44,324 bases of DNA, taken from contig JABDNG010000018.1 in assembly GCA_013001045.1 (NCBI GenBank), positions 1 to 44,324 of the forward strand. Reading direction: 5' to 3'. The position numbers and the translations under genes are program-made. A model generated the notes under the pieces. It was not told the origin of the DNA. It ran no database searches and saw nothing but the letters and a program-made list of their open reading frames with translations. Below, piece after piece: positions 8,778-17,494 of this stretch (its first letter is position 1; the number at the start of each line of letters is the position of its first letter). This stretch comes from Woeseiaceae bacterium. GTDB taxonomy: Bacteria; Pseudomonadota; Gammaproteobacteria; Steroidobacterales; Woeseiaceae.

Positions 8778-10466
8778 ATGAGTGACAGAGAATTGCGGCG
8801 ATATTCTCGTATCGTTGTCGACGGTGTCGAACAGGCACCGAGCCGTGCAATGTTGCGCGCCGTTGGCTTTTCCGAAGACGATTTCAATCGACCCCAGATC
8901 GGTGTCGCTTCGACATGGAGCATGGTGACGCCGTGCAACATGCACATCGGTGGTTTGGCGGACGAGGCGGCGAAGGCGGCCAGCGCGGCCGGCGGTAAGG
9001 GCGTCGTGTTCAATACCATCAGCGTATCGGATGGTATTTCCATGGGTACACCCGGCATGCGCTATTCACTGGTGTCTCGCGAGATAATCGCCGATTCCAT
9101 CGAGGCCGTCGCCGGCGCCGAGGGATTCGATGGCGTGATTGCGATTGGCGGCTGCGACAAGAACATGCCGGCCTGCGTCATGGCAATGGCGCGTCTGAAC
9201 AGACCGTCAGTGTTCGTCTATGGCGGTACGATAAAACCTGGCGCGAAACGTCGCGACATCGTATCGGTGTTCGAAGCCGTCGGTGCAAGGTCTGGTGGAT
9301 TGATCTCGGATGAAGAGCTGCTGGAAGTTGAGAAAACAGCCATACCCGGGCCGGGCGCCTGTGGCGGCATGTACACGGCCAACACGATGGCGTCCGCCAT
9401 TGAGGCGCTAGGCATGAGTCTCGCCAACAGCTCTGCCCAGGAAGCTGTGTCCGAACAAAAGCTCGATGATTGCCGTCGTGCGGGGGCGGCGGTGATGGAA
9501 CTCATCCAGCGGGACATCAAGCCGCGTGACATCATGACCCGCGAGGCCTTCGAGAACGCGATTTCGGTGGTCATCGCGCTGGCCGGTTCGACTAACGCCG
9601 TGCTGCACTTACTCGCGATGGCGCGCGAAGCGGACGTTACACTGACCCTGGAGGATTTCACCCGAATTGGCGCGCGCGTGCCCGTGTTGGCCGACGTCAG
9701 GCCCAGTGGACAATTCCTGATGTCCGAGCTTATCGAGATCGGTGGCATACAGCCGCTCATGAAACGCCTGCTCGACAAGGGCTTGCTGCATGGAGACTGC
9801 ATGACCGTGACGGGTAAGACGCTGGCCGAGAATCTGGCCGACGTAATCGACTACCCGGAAGGGCAGAAGATTATCCGGGACTTTGATGATCCCATTAAAC
9901 CGGACAGCCACCTGTCGATTCTGTACGGCAATGTTGCACCCGAAGGATCCGTCGCGAAAATAACCGGCAAAGAAGGACTGCACTTCGACGGAAAGGCGCG
10001 TGTCTTTCATTCGGAAGAAGAGGCGTTACAGGCGATTCTTGACGACACCGTCAAAGCCGGCGATGTGCTCGTCATACGCTACGAAGGACCCAAAGGGGCG
10101 CCGGGCATGCGCGAAATGCTGAGCCCGACAGCTGCCATCATGGGTAAAGGGCTGGGTGCGGACGTTGCGTTGATTACGGACGGTCGGTTCTCGGGCGGCA
10201 GCCATGGTTTCGTCGTGGGGCACGTGTCCCCGGAGGCGGCGGCAGGTGGGCCAATCGGCCTCATAGAGGACGGCGATGCGATCAGAATCGACGCGGAAAC
10301 CAAGGAAATAAACGTTGTGGTCAGCGAAGCAGAGCTGGCCCGGCGCCGGTCGGCCTGGAAGCGGCCGCCATCGCCCGTGCGGCGCGGTGTACTGGCCAAG
10401 TACCGCAACGAAGTCTCTTCGGCATCCGAAGGCGCGGTGACAATTCCGCCGGCCTGGGACGAATGA
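8778..10466 (+). CDS. ilvD: Dihydroxy-acid dehydratase
   Basis: IlvD removes water from 2,3-dihydroxy-isovalerate or -methylvalerate to give the 2-oxoacid precursors of valine, leucine and isoleucine. The 562-residue length is normal. The three iron-sulfur cysteines are visible: C53 in TPCNMH, C126 in [10 protein letters not shown] and C195 in [14 protein letters not shown]. The C-terminal [16 protein letters not shown] motif is also present. It is separated from the other branched-chain genes (ilvC-leuACDB at 24.9-30.5 kb, minus strand). It lies alone between the kinase gene and the lysC-lysA leader. An imperfect hairpin in the 68 bases upstream (around 8722-8756) has no clear function. Confidence 0.97.
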   Translation: MSDRELRRYSRIVVDGVEQAPSRAMLRAVGFSEDDFNRPQIGVASTWSMVTPCNMHIGGLADEAAKAASAAGGKGVVFNTISVSDGISMGTPGMRYSLVSREIIADSIEAVAGAEGFDGVIAIGGCDKNMPACVMAMARLNRPSVFVYGGTIKPGAKRRDIVSVFEAVGARSGGLISDEELLEVEKTAIPGPGACGGMYTANTMASAIEALGMSLANSSAQEAVSEQKLDDCRRAGAAVMELIQRDIKPRDIMTREAFENAISVVIALAGSTNAVLHLLAMAREADVTLTLEDFTRIGARVPVLADVRPSGQFLMSELIEIGGIQPLMKRLLDKGLLHGDCMTVTGKTLAENLADVIDYPEGQKIIRDFDDPIKPDSHLSILYGNVAPEGSVAKITGKEGLHFDGKARVFHSEEEALQAILDDTVKAGDVLVIRYEGPKGAPGMREMLSPTAAIMGKGLGADVALITDGRFSGGSHGFVVGHVSPEAAAGGPIGLIEDGDAIRIDAETKEINVVVSEAELARRRSAWKRPPSPVRRGVLAKYRNEVSSASEGAVTIPPAWDE

Positions 10467-10478
10467 CCTGCGCGAGGC

Positions 10479-10507
10479 TTGACGTTTGCCGCCAGTTTCG
10501 CTCTACT
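10479..10507 (+). promoter_or_regulatory. Predicted sigma-70 promoter for lysC-lysA leader
   Basis: TTGACG at 10479-10484 is followed after 17 bases by TCTACT at 10502-10507. This is a good match to the -35 box and a fair match to the -10 box. It lies just after ilvD and would start a transcript near 10514, giving a leader of about 195 bases before the aspartokinase start codon. Confidence 0.5.
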
Positions 10508-10546
10508 TCAGCGATGTATTTTTACGACACCCCCGTAATGTGCCAA

Positions 10547-10567
10547 CGTATCAACATGCTTGATACG
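10547..10567. promoter_or_regulatory. Perfect 8-bp inverted repeat in lysC leader
   Basis: CGTATCAA (10547-10554) and TTGATACG (10560-10567) form a perfect dyad around a five-base centre CATGC. It lies about 35 bases downstream of the predicted transcription start. It could be a repressor operator or an RNA hairpin over the start of the leader mini-ORF. It is not followed by a T run on either strand, so it is not a terminator. Confidence 0.5.
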
Positions 10568-10633
10568 AAAAAACACACAAAATATATGGCGCGCCAGAGG
10601 TGCGTGGGTGCGAGTGGCAACTGTATCGGCTAG
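10556..10633 (+). CDS. Candidate leader peptide of lysC-lysA (25 codons)
   Basis: From ATG 10556 the frame reads MLDTKKHTKYMARQRCVG and on to TAG 10631-10633. The same frame is open back to ATG 10514, which would be almost leaderless. Within eleven codons it has three Lys, two Thr, two Met and one Asp, the aspartate-family amino acids made through the downstream enzyme. No good ribosome site is seen before either ATG, so translation is uncertain. The stop lies 25 bases before the terminator hairpin, as expected for an attenuation leader. It is also possible that this is a chance ORF. Confidence 0.35.
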   Translation: MLDTKKHTKYMARQRCVGASGNCIG

Positions 10634-10657
10634 TAATAAAGTTCGAACGTTGTCAGC

Positions 10658-10690
10658 AAACCCGCCAGGAATTTCCTAGCGGGTTTTTTT
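10658..10690 (+). terminator. Intrinsic terminator / candidate attenuator just before lysC-lysA
   Basis: AAACCCGC (10658-10665) pairs with GCGGGTTT (10679-10686), with an inner AGGA/TCCT stem and an ATT loop. A run of nine T follows. It ends about 20 bases before the start codon at 10711, which leaves no room for a separate promoter. The gene must therefore be transcribed through it. GTGGGT at 10604-10609, inside the mini-ORF, can pair (one G-U) with ACCCGC of the 5' arm as an antiterminator. Confidence 0.8.
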
Positions 10691-10710
10691 TTGGACTAAC
10701 GAGTGAGTGT

Positions 10711-13353
10711 ATGAATAACAAGCTCTCTGAAGCTCCGTTTGAAGACAGTGCCACGCTGGGTGCACCACCGTCGATTGCCAACTCGCCGTGGGTCGTCATG
10801 AAGTTTGGCGGTAGCAGCGTGTCCAGCGCGGAAAACTGGGTAACGATTGCGACGTTGATCCATCGACGCCTCGATGCCGGACTCAAACCCGTCATTGTGC
10901 ATTCGGCATTGGCTGGAGTTTCAAATACGCTGGAGGATGTACTGCAAGCCGCGGCGGCCGGTGAGCCCACAGACCAGCTGGGCAGTATTCGTGACCAACA
11001 TTACGAACTTGCGGCAGCACTTGGGCTCGATGGCCCGGAGTTACTCGACGACAACTTGCACGAGCTGGATCAACTTGTCGCCGGTGTTCGCTTGATTAAA
11101 GAAGTCAGTGTTCGGGTTCGGGTCCGCATCATGGCGCTTGGTGAGCTGATGGCGACGCGCCTCGGTGCCGAATTCCTGACCGGCACCGGCTTGCCGGTGC
11201 AATGGATCGATGCGCGCGATCTGCTGGTCAGCAAGTCACGGACCGGTCGTAACACAGAGAACAGCTATCTCTCGGCAACCTGTGAGGTGGCTCCGGATGA
11301 AGCGCTACAAGCGGATCTTGCCGGCGACGGCAAAGTCATCCTGACGCAAGGTTTTATCGCGCGTAACGAGGCTGGTGAGACGGTCTTGCTGGGGCGCGGT
11401 GGTTCAGATACTTCGGCCGCCTATTTCGCGGCGAAGCTCGCGGCTCGCCGCCTGGAAATCTGGACAGACGTTCCGGGGATGTTCAGCGCCGATCCACGTG
11501 TCGTGCCGTCCGCCCGATTACTCGTTGCATTGCACTACGACGAAGCGCAAGAGCTTGCGTCGGCAGGCAGCACGGTGTTGCATCCACGCTGCATTTCGCC
11601 ACTGCGGGAATACGGTATTCCCCTTTTCATCCGCAGCACTACGGCAACGGAGATAGCTGGAACTGTCGTTTCCTCGGTGACCGAAGAGATCGAACCGCAG
11701 GTTAAGGGAATTTGTATTCGCGATGGCCTGACGCTGATATCCATGAATACGGTCGGCATGTGGCACGAGGTGGGGTTTCTCGCGAAAGCTTTCGCGGCAT
11801 TCAGCGATAACGGAGTTTCGGTTGACCTTATATCAACCTCGGAAACTAACGTTACCGTTTCGATCGATACGAGCGACGGGATGTTGCCCGACGATGTCGA
11901 GGCCTCGCTGTTGCACGACCTCGAGGAACTCTGTCGGGTCCATGTCATTCCGGGCTGTTCCGCCGTGAGCCTGGTGGGCCGAAAAATCCGAACCATCATC
12001 CCTCGGATGGCGCCCGCGCTTGAGGTCTTCGAGGAAGAGCGGATACACCTGATGTCGCAAGCGGCCAACGATTTGAATCTGAGCTTCGTTGTGGATCGCC
12101 AGCAGGGCCCGCGGCTGGTCAGCAAGTTGCACGCCTCCATTATTCGCAAGCAAGGCGCGTCGAAGGTTTTCGGTGCGAGTTGGGAACGCTTGTTTGCCGG
12201 CGACGAGCCTGTCGCTCGTGCGGCCGATACCTGGTGGATGAAGAAGCGAGACCAGCTACTCGACGTGGCGAACGGACAACTGAACGCTTACGTCTATGAT
12301 CGCGCCAGCGTCGAGGAAGCGGCAAAGAGCCTGTTAGACCTGAAAAACGTCGATCGGATTCTTTATGCCGTAAAAGCCAATTTCAATGCTGATCTATTAC
12401 AGACCATGGCGAGAGCGGGTGTCGATTTTGAGTGTGTCTCGCCCGGCGAAGTCGAATGGCTCGAACAAACCGTGCCGGACCTCGATCTGACTCGCATCCT
12501 GTTTACGCCTAATTTTGCGCCGCGTGAAGAGTACGAATGGGGCCTCAAGAAGGGGCTGCAGGTTACGCTGGACAACCTCTATCCGCTGCAGGCCTGGCCG
12601 GAGCTGTTTAGCGGACAGAAGTTGTTCATTCGAGTCGACCCCGGGCAAGGGCGCGGTCACCATGAGCATGTCAAAACAGCGGGCGTGCATTCAAAATTTG
12701 GTGTCCCGCAATTCGAGGTCGAGGAACTGATTCGCCTTGTCGCGGCTGCGGGTGCTGAGGTGATCGGAATTCATGCCCATAGCGGTAGCGGTATTCTGGA
12801 CCCGGACAACTGGCGCAGCGTCGCGGCGGAGCTCGTACAGATTGCCGAACGCTTTCCGTCCGTCACGACGATAGACCTCGGCGGCGGGCTCGGCGTGCCC
12901 GAAAAACCCGGGGACAAGTCCTTCGACCTCGAACGACTGGACCAGACGCTGGCCGAGATTCGTGAGGCATACCCGCAATATGAGCTTTGGCTCGAGCCGG
13001 GCCGCTTCCTTGTCGCGCGGGCTGGTGTACTGCTGACTCGAGTGACTCAGACCAAGGGCAAGGGAGAGATGCAGTACATTGGTGTCGGAACCGGCATGAA
13101 TTCTCTGATCCGCCCCGCGCTCTACGGTTCGTACCATGAGATCGTGAACCTGTCCCGCGCCGAAGAGGCACCGAGCGAAACCGTTACGATTGTGGGGCCG
13201 ATTTGCGAGACAGGAGATCGTTTGGGAAGCGATCGCCTGTTGCCGCCAACCACAGAGGGCGACGTTATCCTGGTGGCCAACGCCGGTGCTTATGGTTACG
13301 TAATGAGTTCACACTACAATCGGCGCGACGTCGCGAAAGAGATTGTCCTGTGA
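10711..13353 (+). CDS. Bifunctional aspartate kinase / diaminopimelate decarboxylase
   Basis: This single 880-residue polypeptide joins the first and last enzymes of the lysine pathway. The N-terminal aspartokinase (to ~465) has WVVMKFGGSSVSS, a GRGGSDTSAA nucleotide-binding segment and an ACT-type region containing SVDLISTSETNVTVSID. The C-terminal part (~500-880) is a PLP decarboxylase. Its Schiff-base lysine is in YAVKANF (Lys555). HAHSGSG and DLGGGLG bind the PLP phosphate, and CETGD (Cys832) contributes to the active site. The fusion is known from Xanthomonas and Xylella relatives. ATG 10711 is chosen because upstream in-frame codons overlap the terminator. Control is probably at the leader and by the ACT domains. 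Confidence 0.96.
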   Translation: MNNKLSEAPFEDSATLGAPPSIANSPWVVMKFGGSSVSSAENWVTIATLIHRRLDAGLKPVIVHSALAGVSNTLEDVLQAAAAGEPTDQLGSIRDQHYELAAALGLDGPELLDDNLHELDQLVAGVRLIKEVSVRVRVRIMALGELMATRLGAEFLTGTGLPVQWIDARDLLVSKSRTGRNTENSYLSATCEVAPDEALQADLAGDGKVILTQGFIARNEAGETVLLGRGGSDTSAAYFAAKLAARRLEIWTDVPGMFSADPRVVPSARLLVALHYDEAQELASAGSTVLHPRCISPLREYGIPLFIRSTTATEIAGTVVSSVTEEIEPQVKGICIRDGLTLISMNTVGMWHEVGFLAKAFAAFSDNGVSVDLISTSETNVTVSIDTSDGMLPDDVEASLLHDLEELCRVHVIPGCSAVSLVGRKIRTIIPRMAPALEVFEEERIHLMSQAANDLNLSFVVDRQQGPRLVSKLHASIIRKQGASKVFGASWERLFAGDEPVARAADTWWMKKRDQLLDVANGQLNAYVYDRASVEEAAKSLLDLKNVDRILYAVKANFNADLLQTMARAGVDFECVSPGEVEWLEQTVPDLDLTRILFTPNFAPREEYEWGLKKGLQVTLDNLYPLQAWPELFSGQKLFIRVDPGQGRGHHEHVKTAGVHSKFGVPQFEVEELIRLVAAAGAEVIGIHAHSGSGILDPDNWRSVAAELVQIAERFPSVTTIDLGGGLGVPEKPGDKSFDLERLDQTLAEIREAYPQYELWLEPGRFLVARAGVLLTRVTQTKGKGEMQYIGVGTGMNSLIRPALYGSYHEIVNLSRAEEAPSETVTIVGPICETGDRLGSDRLLPPTTEGDVILVANAGAYGYVMSSHYNRRDVAKEIVL

Positions 13354-13403
13354 AACTTTTCTGGGCACCGCAAACCCGTTCGACATAGGACTCACCGGAT
13401 AAG

Positions 13404-13433
13404 AAAAGGCCTTCCCGGAAACCAGGAAGGCCT
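13404..13433 (-). terminator. Terminator for the 13448-13897 gene
   Basis: AGGCCTTCC (13407-13415) pairs with GGAAGGCCT (13425-13433). Read on the minus strand the hairpin is followed by TTTTCTT, so it mainly ends the minus-strand gene. It lies between convergent genes and may also stall transcription leaving lysC-lysA. Confidence 0.75.
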
Positions 13434-13447
13434 CTGAATGACTCCGC

Positions 13448-13897
13448 CTACTTGAACGTAACCTTACGCATCATGTACTCGCCGGTAATTTCCCGAATAT
13501 TCGGGTACGTCACAACGATCTCGTCGGATTTTTTCTGATTTTCCTCGCCCCATTTCTTCATGAACGCATCATATTTCGCTTTGTCGGGTTGCAGTGACGC
13601 GGAGCTCTTGAAATCAGTACCGAGCACGACGTTGAAATCACCGCTGTTCGGCAACTGGCTGACGTGAATCCAATAACCTTCGATGTGCCCCAGCTCTTTT
13701 TGTATTTCGTTCGCCGGCGCCCATGTCTGGCGAAGGCCTTCCAGGTACTTGTCGATCATGTTGGAGTCAACCTTGACCGTAGTGACGTTGGTAACTCCTT
13801 CTTCTATGTCGTAGTCCTTCCAGGGTTCGAGATCCGCTAACGCAGAACCCGCAAAGCAAAACAGAATAAGTCCAGTCAGTAATTGGCGTAATTTCAT
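13448..13897 (-). CDS. Exported hypothetical protein
   Basis: This 149-residue protein has a clear signal peptide: MKLRQ, then a hydrophobic core, and a likely cut after GSALA near residue 21. The mature part is polar and rich in Lys, Glu and Asp, with no cysteine pair and no lipobox. It has LEPWKDYDIEEGV early and ends YMMRKVTFK. I do not recognise the family. A strong GGAAGGGG ribosome site precedes ATG 13897 and a terminator follows, so it is a single-gene unit. Periplasmic location is inferred from the signal peptide. Confidence 0.7.
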   Translation of the reverse strand: MKLRQLLTGLILFCFAGSALADLEPWKDYDIEEGVTNVTTVKVDSNMIDKYLEGLRQTWAPANEIQKELGHIEGYWIHVSQLPNSGDFNVVLGTDFKSSASLQPDKAKYDAFMKKWGEENQKKSDEIVVTYPNIREITGEYMMRKVTFK

Positions 13898-14243
13898 TTT
13901 TTGTACCCCTTCCTTAGTTGTTAGTTGTTGTTGGCGAACTTCGCGGGAGCGAAATTTCGCAAGCGCCGACAGTACGCGACATCCGTCGCAAAATCTAGCC
14001 GATGAGAAACGGCATCATTTGAAGCCCTTATCCTACTGACTCAAATAACGAAGTGAACGTCGATTGCGGATGCAAAACAGACGTTCACGGCTGATTACGA
14101 GAGGACGGTTGAGTGCCCAACTGGCAATCTCCTGTTCGTGTACTACGCTAAATAGACATGATCGAAGAAAATGATTTCGCGGACGAATCACGTTCGCCTG
14201 TCGTGTCGATCGCAATCCACTCTTTCCAGAGGTGTAAGAAACG
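13898..14243. other. 346-base gap between two divergent exported-protein genes
   Basis: This gap must hold the promoters of both flanking genes, but I cannot fix either with confidence. Near the minus-strand gene there are TTAGTTG repeats (13916-13930). A palindrome GCGAAATTTCGC lies at 13949-13960, inside a longer GGCG...CGCC dyad at about 13933-13966. A 60-codon minus frame at 14033-14215 has no coding features. Confidence 0.4.
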
Positions 14244-14891
14244 ATGAAGACAATACTTGTAACTATAGCCGCTTTCGGGCTATTGCTCGTCGGGGGTCCG
14301 GCCCTCAGCGATAATAATAATGCGCCACGTACGTATCAGGCGGTGGACATGATATCGCTGTCAGATTTCAGTTCTCAGGGCGCCGCGTGGCTGATACGCT
14401 CGAAGAACGGCCTGCAAGGCCGCGTTATGGTAAATGTCGATACCGCGGGCGATCCGTACACGGTTTGGTGGGTGATCTTCAATAATCCGAAGAAATGTGT
14501 TTACACACCGTGCACTGTCGGCGAGTTTCCGCTGGTTGATTTGCTCAACCCGGAGGTCGGGGTAGCGATCTTCAGCGCATCCGGTGCGATCAGCGCGCGC
14601 AACGGGATGCCGCCTGTGGATGGCATTAGGCCGGGCGTCATTAACGTTGACATCAGCACCGTGGCTGGGAATCACCCGGATGGTCTGTTTGTGCTTGCCT
14701 GGCCCTTTGTTGAAGGCCCTGCCATACCATTTGGAGACCGCCTCGATCGGGGTAAGGGATTCAGCGCCGAGGTACACATGGTCGTCGATATTCATCCGGA
14801 ATTCACTACTTGGGCGGAGGAATTGACGACCACGAACTTCACAGTAAACTCGAACCATCGCGCGGCGATCTTCGTGCCGACGAAGCCTTGA
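14244..14891 (+). CDS. Exported hypothetical protein, 215 residues
   Basis: The N-terminus is a signal peptide (MKTILVTIAAFGLLLVGG, cut near PALS-D at about 23). The mature domain is about 190 residues, beta-rich in look, with CVYTPCTVGEF (two cysteines) and several aromatic strands such as DPYTVWWVIFNNP. Later it has HPDGLFVLAWPFVEGPA and ends AIFVPTKP. I do not recognise a named family. The pattern suggests a secreted beta-sandwich protein, but that is a guess from composition. The start is supported by AGGTGTAAGAA before ATG. A GC-rich hairpin follows 44 bases after the stop. Confidence 0.65.
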   Translation: MKTILVTIAAFGLLLVGGPALSDNNNAPRTYQAVDMISLSDFSSQGAAWLIRSKNGLQGRVMVNVDTAGDPYTVWWVIFNNPKKCVYTPCTVGEFPLVDLLNPEVGVAIFSASGAISARNGMPPVDGIRPGVINVDISTVAGNHPDGLFVLAWPFVEGPAIPFGDRLDRGKGFSAEVHMVVDIHPEFTTWAEELTTTNFTVNSNHRAAIFVPTKP

Positions 14892-14934
14892 CAAAAAAAT
14901 GACAATGAGCGGTTAAGTACTCAAAGGCATCCGG

Positions 14935-14954
14935 AGCCCCGCTTCGGCGGGGCT
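14935..14954. terminator. UUCG-loop hairpin between convergent genes
   Basis: AGCCCCGC and GCGGGGCT form a perfect 8-bp stem closed by a TTCG tetraloop. No T run follows on either strand, so termination would be weak or factor-assisted. It sits between the plus-strand exported protein and the end of hisE, where a bidirectional stop is expected. Confidence 0.5.
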
Positions 14955-15089
14955 ATTGGAAATAGAAATGGGGTCACCGGGCTTGTTCTGAATGGGAACT
15001 GGGCTCAAACGGGGACATTCTGGCGGCTGCTACGCTTCGATGAAGCAAAGTCTTTCCCGCTCCTTAGTGTCGAGGGCTGCTGATCAAAC

Positions 15090-15395
15090 CTATGAATTAC
15101 GACCTGAATGTCGCAATTCGAGCCGATTCGCAATGTCTGCGAGGCTTAGGCCCTGGTCCGCGAGTAACACGATCAGGTGATAAACGAGGTCGGCGGCTTC
15201 GTCGATGACCTCTTCACGATCACCGGCCGTCGCAGCAAGTGCTAGTTCGACGCCTTCCTCGCCGAGTTTCTGCGCAATGCGTTTTGTCCCTGCCGCGGCG
15301 AGCTTTGCCGTGTAGCTTCCGTCGCTCGGGTTCTTGATGCGGTCCTGGACGATGGTTTCGAGGTCGCTGAAAAAGGCTATATCTGGTTTGCTCAC
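15090..15395 (-). CDS. hisE: Phosphoribosyl-ATP pyrophosphatase (stand-alone HisE)
   Basis: HisE cuts pyrophosphate from phosphoribosyl-ATP, step two of histidine synthesis. The 101-residue protein shows the MazG-like four-helix core: SYTAKLAAAGTKRIAQKLGEEGVE then DEAADLVYHLIVLL, with the conserved acidic metal ligands (EEGVE, DEAADL). It is not fused to HisI, and no HisI (phosphoribosyl-AMP cyclohydrolase) is encoded next to it or anywhere in this window. It starts two bases after the hisF stop and is the last gene of the his operon. Confidence 0.93.
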   Translation of the reverse strand: MSKPDIAFFSDLETIVQDRIKNPSDGSYTAKLAAAGTKRIAQKLGEEGVELALAATAGDREEVIDEAADLVYHLIVLLADQGLSLADIANRLELRHSGRNS

Positions 15396-15397
15396 GG

Positions 15398-16171
15398 TTA
15401 ATCCTGGGGTCTGATGTCGACCCGGTTATTTGCCAGGTATTCTTTAAGAGCCGGGATCGGAATTTCGGCGCTGTGGAAAACGCTGGCCGCTAACGCGCCG
15501 TCAACGTTTGCTTGTTCGAACACATCCAGAAAGTGCTGCATTGCGCCGGCCCCGCCCGATGCGATCAGAGGCACATTGCATGTTTCACGTACGGCGGCCA
15601 GTTGTCTGATGTCATAGCCCTTACGCACGCCATCCTGATTCATGCAGTTGAGCACAATCTCGCCCGCACCGCGCTGTTGTACTTCCATCACCCAGTCGAG
15701 CGTCGTGCGCTGCGCCGCCGTGGTCTTATCCGGGTCGCCGGTGAATTGGTAAACAAAGTAGTCGTCGTTCTCCTCGTGACTGTCAATACCAATGACGACG
15801 CACTGAGAACCAAATCGCCTGGCGAGCTCTGTGATTAGCGCCGGGTCGGCCAACGCAGGGGAGTTGATCGAAATCTTGTCCGCGCCCTTGTTCAGCACAT
15901 CTTCGGCGTCGGCAACGCTGCGAATACCGCCGGCAACGCAGAAAGGTATGTCGAGGACCCTGGCAACGCGGGTCACCCAGCTTCGATCGACGCTCCTGTC
16001 GTCCGGGCTTGCGGTGATGTCGTAAAAGACGAGCTCATCGGCGCCTTCGGCACAATAGCGTTCGGCGAGCTCGAGAATATCCCCGACAACGCGGTGATTT
16101 CGAAACTGCACGCCCTTGACGACAACGCCGTCACGAACGTCGAGGCAGGGAATTATGCGCTTCGCCGGAAT
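15398..16171 (-). CDS. hisF: Imidazole glycerol phosphate synthase, cyclase subunit; apparent AUU start
   Basis: HisF uses ammonia delivered by HisH to make imidazole glycerol phosphate and AICAR. With ATT 16171-16169 as codon 1, the protein is 257 residues and begins (M)[11 protein letters not shown]. This places the two catalytic aspartates at D11 and D130, the standard HisF numbering. There is no ATG, GTG or TTG in frame between the upstream stop (16265-16267) and GTG 16111. That later GTG would delete strand 1 and D11. GGAGGT (16183-16178) lies six bases before the ATT, an excellent ribosome site. The start overlaps the hisA end by 19 bases. A base-call error changing ATG to ATT is the alternative. 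Confidence 0.93.
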   Translation of the reverse strand: MPAKRIIPCLDVRDGVVVKGVQFRNHRVVGDILELAERYCAEGADELVFYDITASPDDRSVDRSWVTRVARVLDIPFCVAGGIRSVADAEDVLNKGADKISINSPALADPALITELARRFGSQCVVIGIDSHEENDDYFVYQFTGDPDKTTAAQRTTLDWVMEVQQRGAGEIVLNCMNQDGVRKGYDIRQLAAVRETCNVPLIASGGAGAMQHFLDVFEQANVDGALAASVFHSAEIPIPALKEYLANNRVDIRPQD

Positions 16172-16893
16172 GACGCCACCTCCGTCGTCGTAATTGCGCC
16201 GTCCAGTAACGCCCGGCCGGAGATCGCGGCCGGGATGCCACGCGACCTCAGCTGCTGCAGGTCGTCAATGTTCCGAACACCACCCGACGCCTGCAGCTGC
16301 AAATCCGGATAGCGACGCAAGGTCTCTACGTACAGCTCGATGTTTGGACCGGCCATTGCGCCGTCGCGACTCACGTCCGTGCATAGAACTTGTTCGACTC
16401 CGGCATCGGAGTAGCTATCGATGCATTCCCAGAGTGAAACGCCAGCCTCCCGGGTCCAGCCGTGCGTCGTGAGCATCGGTGTTCCGTCTTTCGCAATGTT
16501 AACGTCGAGTGCCAGCACGATCCGATCAGCGCCGAATTCATGCAGCCACTCGCGCACTGTCGGGACTTCGGTAATCGCCATGCTGCCGATCACGACGCGG
16601 GCCACTCCGTTGCCGAGCCAATCCGCGACCGTTGAACGATCGCGTATTCCTCCACCCAACTGGATGTGTAGCCCGGTCTCCGCCGCGATCGCTCGCACGA
16701 TCGTTCTGTTATGTTGTTCGCCCGAGCGCGCACCGTCGAGATCGACAATGTGCAAGTCCTGCACATCAAGCCCGGAAAAGCGCCGTCCGACTGCCACGGG
16801 ATCGTTGCTGTATTCAGTCGTTCGATCGAAGTCGCCCTTGAACAGGCGCACGCATTTGCCGCCCTTGAGGTCGATGGCCGGGATGAGTCTCAT
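16153..16893 (-). CDS. hisA: ProFAR isomerase
   Basis: HisA is the (beta-alpha)8-barrel isomerase that converts ProFAR to PRFAR, the substrate of HisF-HisH. At 246 residues it has the normal length. The N-terminus [17 protein letters not shown] holds catalytic Asp8, and VLALDVN holds the second catalytic Asp130. QLGGGIRD and ASGGVRN are the paired phosphate-binding loops of the half-barrels. It overlaps hisH by four bases (start inside the hisH stop region) and hisF by 19, so translation is probably coupled. Confidence 0.96.
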   Translation of the reverse strand: MRLIPAIDLKGGKCVRLFKGDFDRTTEYSNDPVAVGRRFSGLDVQDLHIVDLDGARSGEQHNRTIVRAIAAETGLHIQLGGGIRDRSTVADWLGNGVARVVIGSMAITEVPTVREWLHEFGADRIVLALDVNIAKDGTPMLTTHGWTREAGVSLWECIDSYSDAGVEQVLCTDVSRDGAMAGPNIELYVETLRRYPDLQLQASGGVRNIDDLQQLRSRGIPAAISGRALLDGAITTTEVASFRRSA

Positions 16894-17489
16894 AGCGATT
16901 CATCCAGGAAGTTCCGCAGCAGTTGTGCGCCGGCAGTCGAGGAGCGTTCCGGATGGAATTGCGCGGCAACGAAGTTGTTGCGCCCGATGACTGCGGAAAA
17001 TGGTTCTGCATGTTCGGCCGTCGCCAGCGTGAAATCGCAAACGGGCAGGGCATAGCTGTGCAGGTAATAGAAATGGCTGTCGTCGGGGATGTCCTGTAGC
17101 AACGAATGATCGCTTGTTTTTCGTGTGGCGCACCATCCCATATTGGGCACAGGGCAATCCGAAGTCGACGCCAAGCGCGCAGCAATTCCGGGTACGATGC
17201 CGAGACACTCGACATTCTCTTCCTCCGAGCCCTCCAGCAGCAGCTGCATTCCGAGGCAAATCCCAAGTACCGGTTGCGACAGTTCGCGAATGACGTCGAT
17301 GAGTTTCGCATCGGCCAGGCGATCCATGGCATCCTTCGCGGCGCCGACGCCTGGCAGCAACACGCGGTCGGCGGCTTTGATGACCGCCGCGTCCGTTGTG
17401 AGGTCCGCGTTTCGGCCGAGGCGTTCAAAAGCGAACAACAGCGATGCAATGTTGGCGCCGCCGCTGTCGATGATGGCGATCGTGCTCAT
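16890..17489 (-). CDS. hisH: Imidazole glycerol phosphate synthase, glutaminase subunit
   Basis: HisH is the class I glutamine amidotransferase that feeds ammonia to HisF. The 199-residue protein has the nucleophile Cys78 in LGICLGMQLL and the His179/Glu181 pair in QFHPERS. The N-terminus MSTIAIIDSGGANIASL varies the usual D(Y/S)G-x-GN-x-x-S start only slightly, with Ala in place of the second Gly. It starts five bases after the hisB stop and overlaps hisA by four. Confidence 0.96.
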   Translation of the reverse strand: MSTIAIIDSGGANIASLLFAFERLGRNADLTTDAAVIKAADRVLLPGVGAAKDAMDRLADAKLIDVIRELSQPVLGICLGMQLLLEGSEEENVECLGIVPGIAARLASTSDCPVPNMGWCATRKTSDHSLLQDIPDDSHFYYLHSYALPVCDFTLATAEHAEPFSAVIGRNNFVAAQFHPERSSTAGAQLLRNFLDESL

Positions 17490-17494
17490 AGGAG

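Noticed and set aside
10598-10656. A lysine riboswitch in the lysC leader
   Set aside because: The leader has about the right length, but I could not find the conserved lysine-riboswitch core. Only the dyad, mini-ORF and terminator stand out.
10600-10710. Upstream extension of the lysC-lysA protein
   Set aside because: These codons pass through the terminator stem and T run and add no conserved residues. ATG 10711 gives the normal fusion N-terminus.
14033-14215. 60-codon minus-strand ORF between the two exported-protein genes
   Set aside because: The Arg-rich composition looks non-coding and no ribosome site precedes it.
16109-16111. GTG 16111 as the hisF start
   Set aside because: It removes strand 1 and catalytic D11 and has no ribosome site. 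The ATT at 16171 has GGAGGT at good spacing and restores the full family length.
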